A DNA stretch of 64,000 nucleotides, taken from positions 124,001 to 188,000 of the forward strand of contig NZ_JBGCCK010000009.1 in NCBI RefSeq assembly GCF_041262525.1. The letters run 5' to 3'. Positions 8,067-16,338 of this stretch are shown here, one piece after another (within the stretch, counting starts at the first letter, position 1; every line of letters starts with the position of its first letter). The stretch comes from Streptacidiphilus sp041262525. Lineage in GTDB: Bacteria; Actinomycetota; Actinomycetes; Streptomycetales; Streptomycetaceae. The translations under genes were made by a program, and so were the position numbers. The notes under the pieces were generated by a model that was given only the letters and a program-made list of their open reading frames with translations, ran no database searches and was not told the origin of the DNA.

Positions 8067-9560
8067 GTGTTCCTGACGATCAGTACCAAAGGCAACGACC
8101 AGCGACCCGCCACCGACCTGGGCTTTCTGCTGCACAAGCACCCCGGGAAGGCCCAGTCGTTCAGCACGTCCCACGGCCTCGCGCACGTCTTCTACCCCGA
8201 GGCGAGCGACGAGCGCTGCACGGCCGCGCTGTTGCTGGAGGTGGACCCGATCGCGCTCGTGCGCCGGGGTCGGGGCAAGGGGCGCGGCGGTTCGCCGGAC
8301 TTCGCCTTGGCGCAGTACGTCAACGATCGTCCGTACGCGGCGTCCTCGCTGCTCGCGGTCGCGATGAGCGCGGTCTTCAAGAGCGCCATGAACGGCGTCT
8401 GCAACGCCCGCCCCGAGCTGGCCGTCCAGCCGCTGCCGCTCACCGTCGAGCTGCCCGCCGTCCCGGCCAAGGGCGGTGTGGAACTGGTGCACCGGCTCTT
8501 CGAGCCGCTGGGGTGGCAGGTCGAGGCCGAGGCCATTCCACTGGACCTCAACTTCCCCGAGTGGGGTGATTCGCGCTACGTCGAACTGCGCCTCACCGGC
8601 ACGCTCCGGCTGTCCGACGCGCTGAGCCAGCTCTACGTGCTGCTGCCGGTGCTCGACGACACCAAGCACTACTGGGTCGCGCCCGACGAGGTCGACAAGC
8701 TGCTCAACCGCGGTGAGGGCTGGCTGGCCGCGCACCCCGAGCAGCAGCTGATCACCCGTCGCTACCTCGCTCGCCGCTGGTCGCTCGCCCGCGCCGCCAC
8801 CGAGCGGCTCGAGCTGGCCAGGCTGGCCGAGGCCGACGGCAGCGAGCTGGAGGAGATCGACAACGCCGTCCCTGCGGACAGCGGTCCCGAGGAGGAGGCG
8901 GAGGCGGAGGCGCCCAAGCCGACCCCCCTCGCGGTGCACCGCCGCGCCGCCATCATCGAGCGGCTGCACGCCGCCGGCGCCAAGCGCGTGCTGGACCTCG
9001 GCTGCGGAGAGGCGGCGCTCGTCGCCGAGCTGCTGAAGGACCGCGCCTTCACCGAGATCGTCGGCGTCGAGGTGTCCGCCCGCGCGCTCATGATCGCCGC
9101 GCGGCGGCTGCGGCTGGACCGGATGCCCGAGCGGCAGGCGCAGCGGCTCAAGCTGCTCCACGGCGCGCTCACCTACACCGACGCCCGGCTGACCGGCTAC
9201 GACGCCGCCGTGCTCTCGGAGGTCATCGAGCACGTCGACCCGCCTCGGCTGCCCGCGCTGGAGTACGCGGTCTTCGGCGCGGCGCGCCCCGGCGTGGTCG
9301 TGGTGACCACGCCGAACGTCGAGTACAACGTGCGCTGGGAGTCGCTGCCCGCCGGGCACGTCCGGCACGCGGACCACCGCTTCGAGTGGGACCGGGCCGA
9401 GTTCCGGGCCTGGGCCGGGCAGGTAGCCGAGACCTACGGCTACACCGTCGAGTTCGGCCCCGTCGGCGACGAGGACCCCGAGGTCGGGCCGCCCACCCAG
9501 CTCGCGGCGTTCACGCTGGACACCGAGAGCAACGACACCACCGAGAAGAAGGGAGAGTGA
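8067..9560 (+). CDS. hen1: Hen1, 3'-terminal RNA ribose 2'-O-methyltransferase
   Basis: A 497-residue bacterial Hen1. The N-terminal half (about 1-230, MFLTISTKGNDQRPATDLGF onward) is the domain that activates the Pnkp ligase module in characterised systems. The C-terminal half is a SAM-dependent methyltransferase with VLDLGCGEAALVAELL and the Hen1 metal-binding set: Glu-x-x-Glu-His in SEVIEHVDP and downstream histidines in HVRHADHRFEW. Bacterial Hen1 adds a 2'-O-methyl group to the 3' terminal ribose of cleaved RNA before ligation, which protects the repaired junction from repeat cleavage by the ribotoxin. The GTG at 8067 starts the conserved N-terminus. An acidic linker near residues 270-290 (EEEAEAEA) joins the two halves. 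The gene lies five bases upstream of pnkp. Confidence 0.93.
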   Translation: MFLTISTKGNDQRPATDLGFLLHKHPGKAQSFSTSHGLAHVFYPEASDERCTAALLLEVDPIALVRRGRGKGRGGSPDFALAQYVNDRPYAASSLLAVAMSAVFKSAMNGVCNARPELAVQPLPLTVELPAVPAKGGVELVHRLFEPLGWQVEAEAIPLDLNFPEWGDSRYVELRLTGTLRLSDALSQLYVLLPVLDDTKHYWVAPDEVDKLLNRGEGWLAAHPEQQLITRRYLARRWSLARAATERLELARLAEADGSELEEIDNAVPADSGPEEEAEAEAPKPTPLAVHRRAAIIERLHAAGAKRVLDLGCGEAALVAELLKDRAFTEIVGVEVSARALMIAARRLRLDRMPERQAQRLKLLHGALTYTDARLTGYDAAVLSEVIEHVDPPRLPALEYAVFGAARPGVVVVTTPNVEYNVRWESLPAGHVRHADHRFEWDRAEFRAWAGQVAETYGYTVEFGPVGDEDPEVGPPTQLAAFTLDTESNDTTEKKGE

Positions 9561-9565
9561 CCCCC

Positions 9566-12178
9566 ATGACTGACGCCACCGATGTGACCGCCGCACCCGA
9601 GGCGACCACCCGCAAGGTGACGGTGCCCGACCTCTCCCTCGTGGTGCTCGTCGGCACCACAGGTTCCGGGAAGTCGAGCTTCGCCGCCCGGCACTTCCTG
9701 CCCACCGAAGTCCTCTCCTCCGACGCCTGCCGCGGGCTGGTCTCCGACGACCCCAACGACCAGTCCGCCACCGGCGACGCCTTCGACGTGCTGCACTACA
9801 TCGCGGGCAAGCGCCTCGCCGCCGGGCGGCTGACCGTCGTGGACGCGACCAACGTGCAGCAGGAGGCGCGCCGCCGGCTCATCGAGCTGGCCCGCGCCCA
9901 CGACGTGCTGCCCGTCGCGATCGTGCTGGACGTGCCGCAGCAGCTCTGCGCCGAGCGAAACTCCCGCAAGCCGGACCGGGCGCACTTCCCGCCGCACGTG
10001 CTGCAGCGCCAGCAGCGCGAACTGCGGCGCGGGCTGCACGGTAGTAGAGGGTCGAGCTTGGAGCGCGAGGGCTTCCGCAAGGTGCACGTGCTGCGCTCGG
10101 AGGCGGAGATCGACGCGGCCCTGATCGTCCTCGAGAAGCGCTACAACGACCTCAAGCACCTCACCGGCCCGTTCGACGTCATCGGCGACATCCACGGCTG
10201 CCGCTCCGAGCTGGTCACCCTGCTCGGCCGGCTCGGCTACCAGGTCACGTTCGACGCCGAGGGCCGCGCGGTCGACGCCGCGCACCCGGAGGGTCGCACC
10301 GCCGTCTTCGTCGGCGACCTGGTCGACCGCGGCCCGGACACGCCGGGAGTGCTGCGCCTGGTGATGGGCATGGTTGCGGCCGGGCACGCGCTCTGTGTCC
10401 CCGGCAACCACGAGAACAAGCTGGGCCGCGCCCTGGCCGGCCGCAAGGTGACGGTCAGCCACGGCCTGCAGGAGTCGCTGGACCAGCTGGCCGCCGAGCC
10501 GCCCGAGTTCGTCCAGCGGGTGCGTGACTTCATCGCCGGGCTGGTCAGCCACTACCTGCTGGACGACGGCCGGCTGGTGGTCTGCCACGCCGGTCTGCCG
10601 GAGAAGTACCACGGCCGCACCAGCGGCCGGGTGCGCTCGCATGCCCTCTACGGCGACACGACCGGCGAGACCGACGAGTACGGCCTCCCCGTCCGCTACC
10701 CGTGGGCGGAGGAGTACCGGGGCCGGGCACTGGTCGTCTACGGTCACACGCCGACGCCCGTCGCCAACTTCCTCAACAACACCATCTGCCTGGACACCGG
10801 CTGCGTCTTCGGCGGCAAGATGACCGCGCTGCGCTACCCGGAGCGCGAGCTCGTCGAGGTCGAGGCCGAGCAGGTCTGGTACGAGCCGGTCCGCCCGCTG
10901 ATCACGGACGCGCCCGGCGGCCGCGATGGCCGTCCGCTCGCGCTTACGGACGTCGCGGGCAAGCGCATCATCGAGACGCGCCACCACGGCAGGGTCGCCG
11001 TCCGCGAGGAGAACGCGGCGGCGGCGCTGGAGGTGATGAGCCGCTTCGCGATCGACCCGCGACTGCTCGCCTACCTGCCGCCGACCATGTCGCCGGTGGC
11101 GACCTCGCAGCGCGAGGGCTATCTGGAGTACCCGGACCAGGCCTTCGCCGGCTACCGCGAGGACGGCGTGCGCCAGGTCGTGTGCGAGGAGAAGCACATG
11201 GGCTCGCGCGCGGTCGTGCTGGTCTGCCGCGACGCCGAGGGCTCGGCGGGGGAGAAGCGCTTCGGCGTGCCCACCGGCGGCCAGATCTGGACTCGCACCG
11301 GGCGTGCCTTTCTCGACGACGCCGAGCTGAACGAGGCCGTGCTGGCGCGGGTTCGGGCCGCAGCCGAGGCGGCCGGGCTCTTCGCCGAGCTGGAGAGCGA
11401 CTGGCTGCTGCTCGACACCGAGCTGATGCCGTGGTCGCTCAAGGCGGTGGGGCTGCTGCGCCGCCAGTACGCGGCGGTCGGGGCCGCGTCCGGCGCGGCG
11501 CTGGGCGCGGCCCGGGCGGCGCTCGACGCGGCAGCGGCACTGGGCGCGGACGTGGCCGAGCTGGCGGAGCGTCAGGCGGAGCGCGCGGCGGACGCGTCCG
11601 CGTTCACCGAGGCCTACCGGCGCTACTGCTGGACGGTCGACGGCCTGGACGGCATCCGGCTCGCGCCCTTCCAGGTGCTGGCCGCCGAGGGCGCGAACCT
11701 GGCCGTGCGCCCGCACGACCAGCACCTCGCCTGGATCGACCGGCTGGTCGAGGCGGACGAGAGCGGCTTGCTGCACGGGACGCGCCGACTGGTCGTGGAC
11801 ACCGAGGACCCGGAGTCCTGCGCGGCGGGCGCGGCCTGGTGGGAGGAGCTGACCGCGCGCGGCGGCGAGGGCATGGTGGTCAAGCCGCTGGCCTCGCTGG
11901 TGCGCACGGAGAGCGGACGGCTGGTGCAGCCGGGCGTGAAGGTCCGCGGTCGCGAGTACCTGCGGATCATCTACAGCCCCGACTACACCCGCCCCGAGCA
12001 CCTGACCAGGCTCCGCTCGCGCGCCCTCGGCCACAAGCGCTCGCTCGCGCTGCGCGAGTACGCGCTGGGCCTGACGGCGCTGGACCGCCTGGCCGAGGGC
12101 GAGCCGCTCTGGCGGGTGCACGAGGCGGTCTTCGCGGTCCTCTCGCTCGAGTCGGAGCCGGTCGATCCCCGGCTGTGA
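9566..12178 (+). CDS. pnkp: Pnkp, polynucleotide kinase-phosphatase and RNA ligase
   Basis: An 870-residue three-domain RNA end-healing enzyme, the same length as the well-studied clostridial Pnkp. Residues 25-180 are the 5' kinase with P-loop GTTGSGKSS (30-38). Residues about 200-470 are a calcineurin-type 2',3' phosphatase with GDIHG, GDLVDRG and GNHEN metal motifs. The C-terminal part is the ligase/adenylyltransferase with the nucleotidyl lysine motif EEKHMGSR near residue 542 and the downstream VVKPL motif. Together with Hen1 it repairs RNA cut by ribotoxins, with Hen1 marking the 3' end before sealing. The ATG at 9566 follows the hen1 stop by five bases, with GGGAGAG overlapping the hen1 3' end as ribosome site. 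Confidence 0.95.
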   Translation: MTDATDVTAAPEATTRKVTVPDLSLVVLVGTTGSGKSSFAARHFLPTEVLSSDACRGLVSDDPNDQSATGDAFDVLHYIAGKRLAAGRLTVVDATNVQQEARRRLIELARAHDVLPVAIVLDVPQQLCAERNSRKPDRAHFPPHVLQRQQRELRRGLHGSRGSSLEREGFRKVHVLRSEAEIDAALIVLEKRYNDLKHLTGPFDVIGDIHGCRSELVTLLGRLGYQVTFDAEGRAVDAAHPEGRTAVFVGDLVDRGPDTPGVLRLVMGMVAAGHALCVPGNHENKLGRALAGRKVTVSHGLQESLDQLAAEPPEFVQRVRDFIAGLVSHYLLDDGRLVVCHAGLPEKYHGRTSGRVRSHALYGDTTGETDEYGLPVRYPWAEEYRGRALVVYGHTPTPVANFLNNTICLDTGCVFGGKMTALRYPERELVEVEAEQVWYEPVRPLITDAPGGRDGRPLALTDVAGKRIIETRHHGRVAVREENAAAALEVMSRFAIDPRLLAYLPPTMSPVATSQREGYLEYPDQAFAGYREDGVRQVVCEEKHMGSRAVVLVCRDAEGSAGEKRFGVPTGGQIWTRTGRAFLDDAELNEAVLARVRAAAEAAGLFAELESDWLLLDTELMPWSLKAVGLLRRQYAAVGAASGAALGAARAALDAAAALGADVAELAERQAERAADASAFTEAYRRYCWTVDGLDGIRLAPFQVLAAEGANLAVRPHDQHLAWIDRLVEADESGLLHGTRRLVVDTEDPESCAAGAAWWEELTARGGEGMVVKPLASLVRTESGRLVQPGVKVRGREYLRIIYSPDYTRPEHLTRLRSRALGHKRSLALREYALGLTALDRLAEGEPLWRVHEAVFAVLSLESEPVDPRL

Positions 12179-12185
12179 CGCAGGT

Positions 12186-13061
12186 TCAGACGGTGCGCGT
12201 GAACTCCACGCGCACCGTCGGGGCGCTGCCGGGGGCGCCGTGGTAGACGCCCTTGTGCGGGGGGACGTCCCCGTACTCGCGGCCCCGGGCCACGACGACG
12301 TGGGACTCGCCGGTCCGGGTCCCGTTGGTCGGGTCGCAGCCGACCCAGTCACCGGCCCAGTACTCCACCCAGGCGTGGCTCTCCCCGGCGACCGGTTCGT
12401 GTGTCCGGGCCTCCGGGCGCGGGTGGAGGTAGCCGGAGACGTAGCGGGCCGGCAGGCCGGCCGCGCGGAGCAGGGCGGCGGCGATGTGCGCGAAGTCCTG
12501 GCAGACGCCTGCCCGCAGCGACCAGGCCCCGGCCGCCGTCGTCTGCACGCCGGTGCTGCCGGGCCGGTAGTCGAGCCGCCCGCGAATCAGGTCGACCACG
12601 GCGGTCGCCGCCTCGTGCGCGTCCAGGTCGCGTACCGCCTCGGCGGCCTCCGCCGCGGCCTCGGCGAGTTCGGCGTCCAGGGAGGTGCGCTGAGTGGGGA
12701 TCAGATACTCGATCAGGCGTGAGCCCTGCACCTGCTCGGTCAGCTCCGCGCGTGGCGGCGGGACGGGGAGCGGCGGCGCGGGCGAGGTCTCGACCAGGCT
12801 GGTCGCGGTCACCATGAGCCGTGCGTGCGGATCCAGCAGGTCGAAGACGGTCACCTGGGCTCCCCAGTAGTCCCAGTAGCTCCAGGTCGGCGTGGCCGGG
12901 GAGACGGTGACGCGGGAGTCCAGCACGGTCTGGGTCGGCAGCGTCAGCGGGGTCATCCTGACCTCGTTGTAGGAGGACGCGGCCGAGCCCTGGTAGGCGA
13001 CCTCGGTCTCGTGACGGATGCGGAGCCGGGTCGGGGTGGATGTGAGTGCGGTGGGGCTCAT
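12186..13061 (-). CDS. Transglutaminase-like cysteine protease/amidase family protein
   Basis: A 291-residue protein of the bacterial transglutaminase-like superfamily. The N-terminal 130 residues form the beta-rich region typical of this subfamily (LRIRHETEVAY). The catalytic core has Cys in SLRAGVCQDFAHIAAALL, His in ESHAWVEYW and Asp in VGCDPTNGT, which completes the triad. It is the third gene of a tightly coupled minus-strand operon (4-base overlap with the alpha-E gene). In many bacteria this family occurs with an alpha-E protein and a circularly permuted ATP-grasp enzyme, a set proposed to make and trim a peptide or modify a protein; its product is not established. Confidence 0.88.
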   Translation of the reverse strand: MSPTALTSTPTRLRIRHETEVAYQGSAASSYNEVRMTPLTLPTQTVLDSRVTVSPATPTWSYWDYWGAQVTVFDLLDPHARLMVTATSLVETSPAPPLPVPPPRAELTEQVQGSRLIEYLIPTQRTSLDAELAEAAAEAAEAVRDLDAHEAATAVVDLIRGRLDYRPGSTGVQTTAAGAWSLRAGVCQDFAHIAAALLRAAGLPARYVSGYLHPRPEARTHEPVAGESHAWVEYWAGDWVGCDPTNGTRTGESHVVVARGREYGDVPPHKGVYHGAPGSAPTVRVEFTRTV

Positions 13062-14008
13062 GCGCCCTCCAGTTCCCAGGTGAGCGGGCCGTCGAAGGGG
13101 AAGAAACGCTCGGCGACGGCTCGCGAGGCCTCGCCGCAGCTGCGCTGCAGGTCGATCAGGAGCGTCGGCAGGTCGATCGGTTCGCGGGCGTCGAGGTACT
13201 CGAGCCGGGTCCGCATCCGGCCGACCGGCAGCCGGAGCGGGTCAGGGCGGCCGACGGCGTCCTCGGTGCCGAGCGCCATCACGCACTCCTCGGCGGTGGT
13301 GAGTGCGTGCAGCACCGAACGCGGGAAGTCGCGGTCCAGCAGCAGGAACTCGGCCGCGCCGCCGCTGCCCTGGACAATGCCCGCGCGGGCGCGGAGAAAG
13401 GCCTCGTCCGCGCCGCTGGCGCTGAGCAGCGTCGGCCAGTCGGGTGCGTGGGCCGCGTCCAGGACGCGGACCGCGAGCAGCCGCGCGGTCATGTCGACTC
13501 GCTCCAGGCTGCGGCCGAGAACCACGAAGCGCCAGCCGTCGTCGCGGCTCATGGTCGAGTCGACCAGGCCCGAGAAGAGCGCCGCCCGACGGCGGACCAG
13601 GCCCAGATAGGCGTGCGGACCGGTGCGGCGCGCCGCCAACTGCTGTGCGGCGAGCTGGTGCCAGGTGGAGTTGAGGCACTCCCACATCTCCGTGGAGACC
13701 ACCTCCCGCGCGCGCAGCGCGTTCTCGCGGGCCGCCCGCAACGCGCCGTCGATCGAGGTCAGCTCGCCCGAGTCGAAGGCCAGCCGGTCCAGCACCGCGT
13801 CCATGTCACAGGGCTGGCCGGGGTCGGGGACGACGCCGAGGATCGCGTGCAGCGACCGGCAGGCGGCGTCCTCGTCGCGCCAGGGGTCCTCCAGCAGCCG
13901 GTGCAGATACGCGTCGAGGATGCGTGCGGTGTCGTCGGCGCGCTCGACGTAGCGGCCCAGCCAGAACAGGGACTCGGCGATCCTGCTGAGCATGGTGTCG
14001 GCCGTCAC
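13058..14008 (-). CDS. Alpha-E domain-containing protein
   Basis: A 316-residue, mostly helical protein that matches the alpha-E (DUF403) family from its first residues: MLSRIAESLFWLGRYVERAD, then ARILDAY. No catalytic motif is obvious, consistent with an accessory or scaffold role. The GTG at 14008 is chosen because AAGGAGG lies nine bases upstream and the start overlaps the ATP-grasp stop by four bases (GTGA). The next gene, the transglutaminase-like protein, also overlaps by four bases. Position and coupling imply a complex or pathway with both neighbours. The function is unknown. Confidence 0.88.
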   Translation of the reverse strand: MTADTMLSRIAESLFWLGRYVERADDTARILDAYLHRLLEDPWRDEDAACRSLHAILGVVPDPGQPCDMDAVLDRLAFDSGELTSIDGALRAARENALRAREVVSTEMWECLNSTWHQLAAQQLAARRTGPHAYLGLVRRRAALFSGLVDSTMSRDDGWRFVVLGRSLERVDMTARLLAVRVLDAAHAPDWPTLLSASGADEAFLRARAGIVQGSGGAAEFLLLDRDFPRSVLHALTTAEECVMALGTEDAVGRPDPLRLPVGRMRTRLEYLDAREPIDLPTLLIDLQRSCGEASRAVAERFFPFDGPLTWELEGA

Positions 14009-15576
14009 TGCTGCTTTCCTCCTTGGTCGGACGAGGCGCTGGTAGCGGATCCCGATAGCCCCGGGCCGGGCTGCCTGGCCAGGCCGCGCAGCGGCGCATC
14101 GCCGGGGGCCGCCGGTGCGGGGACCAACGCAGGTGCGTCGGAGCGCGGGTGCGGCAGCACCCAGGTGTCCTTGGAGCCGCCGCCCTGGCTGGAGTTGACG
14201 ACGAGATTGCCCTCGCCGAGCGCGACCCTGGTCAGTCCGCCGGGCAGCAGCCAGACGTCGGAACCGTCGTTGACGGCGAAGGGCCGCAGGTCGATGTGGC
14301 GCGGCGCGAGCGTCTCGTCGGCCAGGGTGGGCGAGGTGGACAGGGCCACCGGCCGCTGCGCGATCCAGCCACGCGGGTCGGCGCGGACCTGCGCCGCCAG
14401 CCGCGTCAGGGTCGTCCGGTCGGCCTGCGGGCCGATGACGATGCCCTGACCGCCCGCGCCGTCCACCGGCTTGAGCACGAGCCTGTCGAGTTGGTCCAGC
14501 ACCGCCTCCAACTGGCCTGGCTCGGCGGGTCGGTAGGACTCGACGTTGGGCAGCAGCGGCTCCTCGCCGAGGTAGTAGCGGATCAGCGAGGGGACGTAGG
14601 TGTAGAGCAGCTTGTCGTCGGCGATGCCGTTGCCGACCGCGTTGGCCAGCGTCACCCGACCCGCCTGGGCGGCGTTCATCAGCCCGGGGCAGCCGATCAG
14701 CGAGTCGGGACGGAAGTGCATCGGGTCCAGGAATTCGTCGTCCAGCCGGCGGTAGACGACGTGCACGGGCTGGTACCCGCGCGTGGTGCGCATCCGGACC
14801 TGGTTGCCGGAGCAGCTCAGGTCCCTCCCCTCGACGAGCTGTACGCCCATCAGCCGCGCCAGCAGCGCGTGTTCGAAGTACGCGGCGTTGTGCACGCCGG
14901 GGGTGAGCACGACGACGACCGGATCGCTCACCCCCTCGGGCGCGGCCGCGCGCAGGGCGGCGAGCAGCCGGGCCGGGTAGCCGTCGACGGGCTGGACCGG
15001 CTGCTCGGCGAAGAGGGAGGGGAAGACGCGGGTCATCGCGCGCCGGTTCTCGATCACGTAGGAGACGCCGGACGGCACCCTGACGTTGTCCTCCAGGACC
15101 CGGAACTGCCCCTCCTCGTCCCGGACCAGGTCGATTCCGGCGACGTGGATGCGCACCCCGCCCGGCGGTTCGATCCCGTGCGCGGCCCGGTGGTAGTGGG
15201 GTGAGGAGTAGAGCAGCTTGTAGGGGACGACGCCGTCCTCGAACACTTTGCAGGGCCCGTAGGCGTCGGCCAGGTACGCCTCCAGGGCGCGTACCCGCTG
15301 CCCGACACCGCGGGCGAGCCGGTCCCACTCGGCGGCGTCGATGATCCTGGGCACGAGGTCGAGCGGGAAGGGTCGTTCCTCGCCCGCGAAGGAGTAGGTC
15401 ACCCCGCGATCGGTGAAGGCCCGAGCCATCTGCTCGGTCCGAAAGCAGAGATCGGCGGAGTCCAGTGGCTGAAGAGCTGCGAAGACCGCGGCGTAGGCGG
15501 GTCGGACCCGGCCCGGTGCCTCGAACATCTCGTCCCACGCGTCCGCCGGCGTGTAGCTGTCGAATATGTCCGCCAT
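14005..15576 (-). CDS. Circularly permuted type-2 ATP-grasp protein
   Basis: A 523-residue member of the permuted ATP-grasp family (DUF404/DUF407). Recognisable parts are MADIFDSYTPADAWDEMF at the start, DPVVVVLTPGVHNAAYFEH in the middle, NQVRMRTTRGYQPVHVVYRR, NAVGNGIADDKLLYTYVP, and the ATP-lysine loop LVLKPVDGAGGQGIVIGPQ. Such enzymes form amide bonds between a carboxylate and an amine. The ATG at 15576 gives the family N-terminus; a longer frame to 15705 is Arg-rich and improbable. It is the first gene of the ATP-grasp/alpha-E/transglutaminase operon. The C-terminal about 40 residues are Pro/Ala-rich and poorly conserved. The substrate is unknown. Confidence 0.9.
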   Translation of the reverse strand: MADIFDSYTPADAWDEMFEAPGRVRPAYAAVFAALQPLDSADLCFRTEQMARAFTDRGVTYSFAGEERPFPLDLVPRIIDAAEWDRLARGVGQRVRALEAYLADAYGPCKVFEDGVVPYKLLYSSPHYHRAAHGIEPPGGVRIHVAGIDLVRDEEGQFRVLEDNVRVPSGVSYVIENRRAMTRVFPSLFAEQPVQPVDGYPARLLAALRAAAPEGVSDPVVVVLTPGVHNAAYFEHALLARLMGVQLVEGRDLSCSGNQVRMRTTRGYQPVHVVYRRLDDEFLDPMHFRPDSLIGCPGLMNAAQAGRVTLANAVGNGIADDKLLYTYVPSLIRYYLGEEPLLPNVESYRPAEPGQLEAVLDQLDRLVLKPVDGAGGQGIVIGPQADRTTLTRLAAQVRADPRGWIAQRPVALSTSPTLADETLAPRHIDLRPFAVNDGSDVWLLPGGLTRVALGEGNLVVNSSQGGGSKDTWVLPHPRSDAPALVPAPAAPGDAPLRGLARQPGPGLSGSATSASSDQGGKQQ

Positions 15577-15710
15577 GCGACGACGGTAGGGACGGTTCGT
15601 TTCGCGACGGTGTCGGCGGCGCTTCCGTTCTGCGCACGGATATTCGATCGGGCATTGTCGGGGCCCCGACCTACGATGAGCTGGACGGTCGAACGAAAGA
15701 GGCACACGCG

Positions 15711-16244
15711 ATGAGCTACCGGATCCACCCCATCCAGCCCGAGGACTGGCGGCAGACGCGTGACATCCGGCTGCGGATGACCAAGGACACCCCGCTCGCC
15801 TACCTGGAGACCCACGAGACCGCTCTCGCCCAGGGCGAGGACGAGTGGCGCTTCCGCGCCGCCCGCAACTCCCGTCCCGGCAACACCGGTTACGCGGCGG
15901 TGCTGGAGGGGACGGGCGAGTGGGTCGGCTGCATGCATGCCTACGTGCCGGTGGCCGACCCCGGCGCGGCGCCCGACCGGGCCTGGCTGGTCGGCGTCTG
16001 GGTCGACCCGAGCCACCGCGGTGCGGCGGCCGGGGTCACGGACACGCTGCTCGATGCGTGCGTCAGCTGGGCGCGGGACGTGGCGGGCGTGCCGGAGCTC
16101 TACCTGGAGGTGCACGAGGACAACGCGCGCGCCATCCGGTACTACGAGCGCCGCGGCTTCGTCCGCACGGGCGGCACCCGGCCGTACCCGTTGGACAGGT
16201 CGGCGAACGAGCTGGAGATGAAGCTGACGCTGCGCGCCGCATAG
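15711..16244 (+). CDS. GNAT family N-acetyltransferase
   Basis: A 177-residue acetyl-CoA-dependent acyltransferase fold. The beta strand LVGVWVDPSHRGAAAGVTD holds the acetyl-CoA binding R/Q-x-x-G-x-A-type loop (HRGAAAGV). The C-terminal ELYLEVHEDNARAIRYYERR motif is the usual GNAT motif B with the alpha-4 helix. The ATG at 15711 follows AAAGAGG by seven bases. It is divergent from the ATP-grasp operon, with 134 bases between starts, and is followed by arcB on the same strand after 94 bases. The amine substrate is not predictable. Confidence 0.85.
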   Translation: MSYRIHPIQPEDWRQTRDIRLRMTKDTPLAYLETHETALAQGEDEWRFRAARNSRPGNTGYAAVLEGTGEWVGCMHAYVPVADPGAAPDRAWLVGVWVDPSHRGAAAGVTDTLLDACVSWARDVAGVPELYLEVHEDNARAIRYYERRGFVRTGGTRPYPLDRSANELEMKLTLRAA

Positions 16245-16248
16245 GGCT

Positions 16249-16262
16249 GCATAATCATTCGT
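16249..16262. promoter_or_regulatory. Weak ARG-box-like site upstream of arcB
   Basis: TGCATAATCATTCG lies 77 bases before arcB in a locally AT-rich stretch. The left half fits the TGCAT half of streptomycete ArgR boxes; the right half matches only three of five bases of ATGCA. This is a tentative operator call based on sequence resemblance and position before an arginine-pathway gene. Confidence 0.3.
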
Positions 16263-16338
16263 AGCCTCGTATATGCTTCCCGCGTAGTACTCGTCCTCAG
16301 TCGACCCGTCGCTCGTACGCATACGCCAGGAGACCGGC

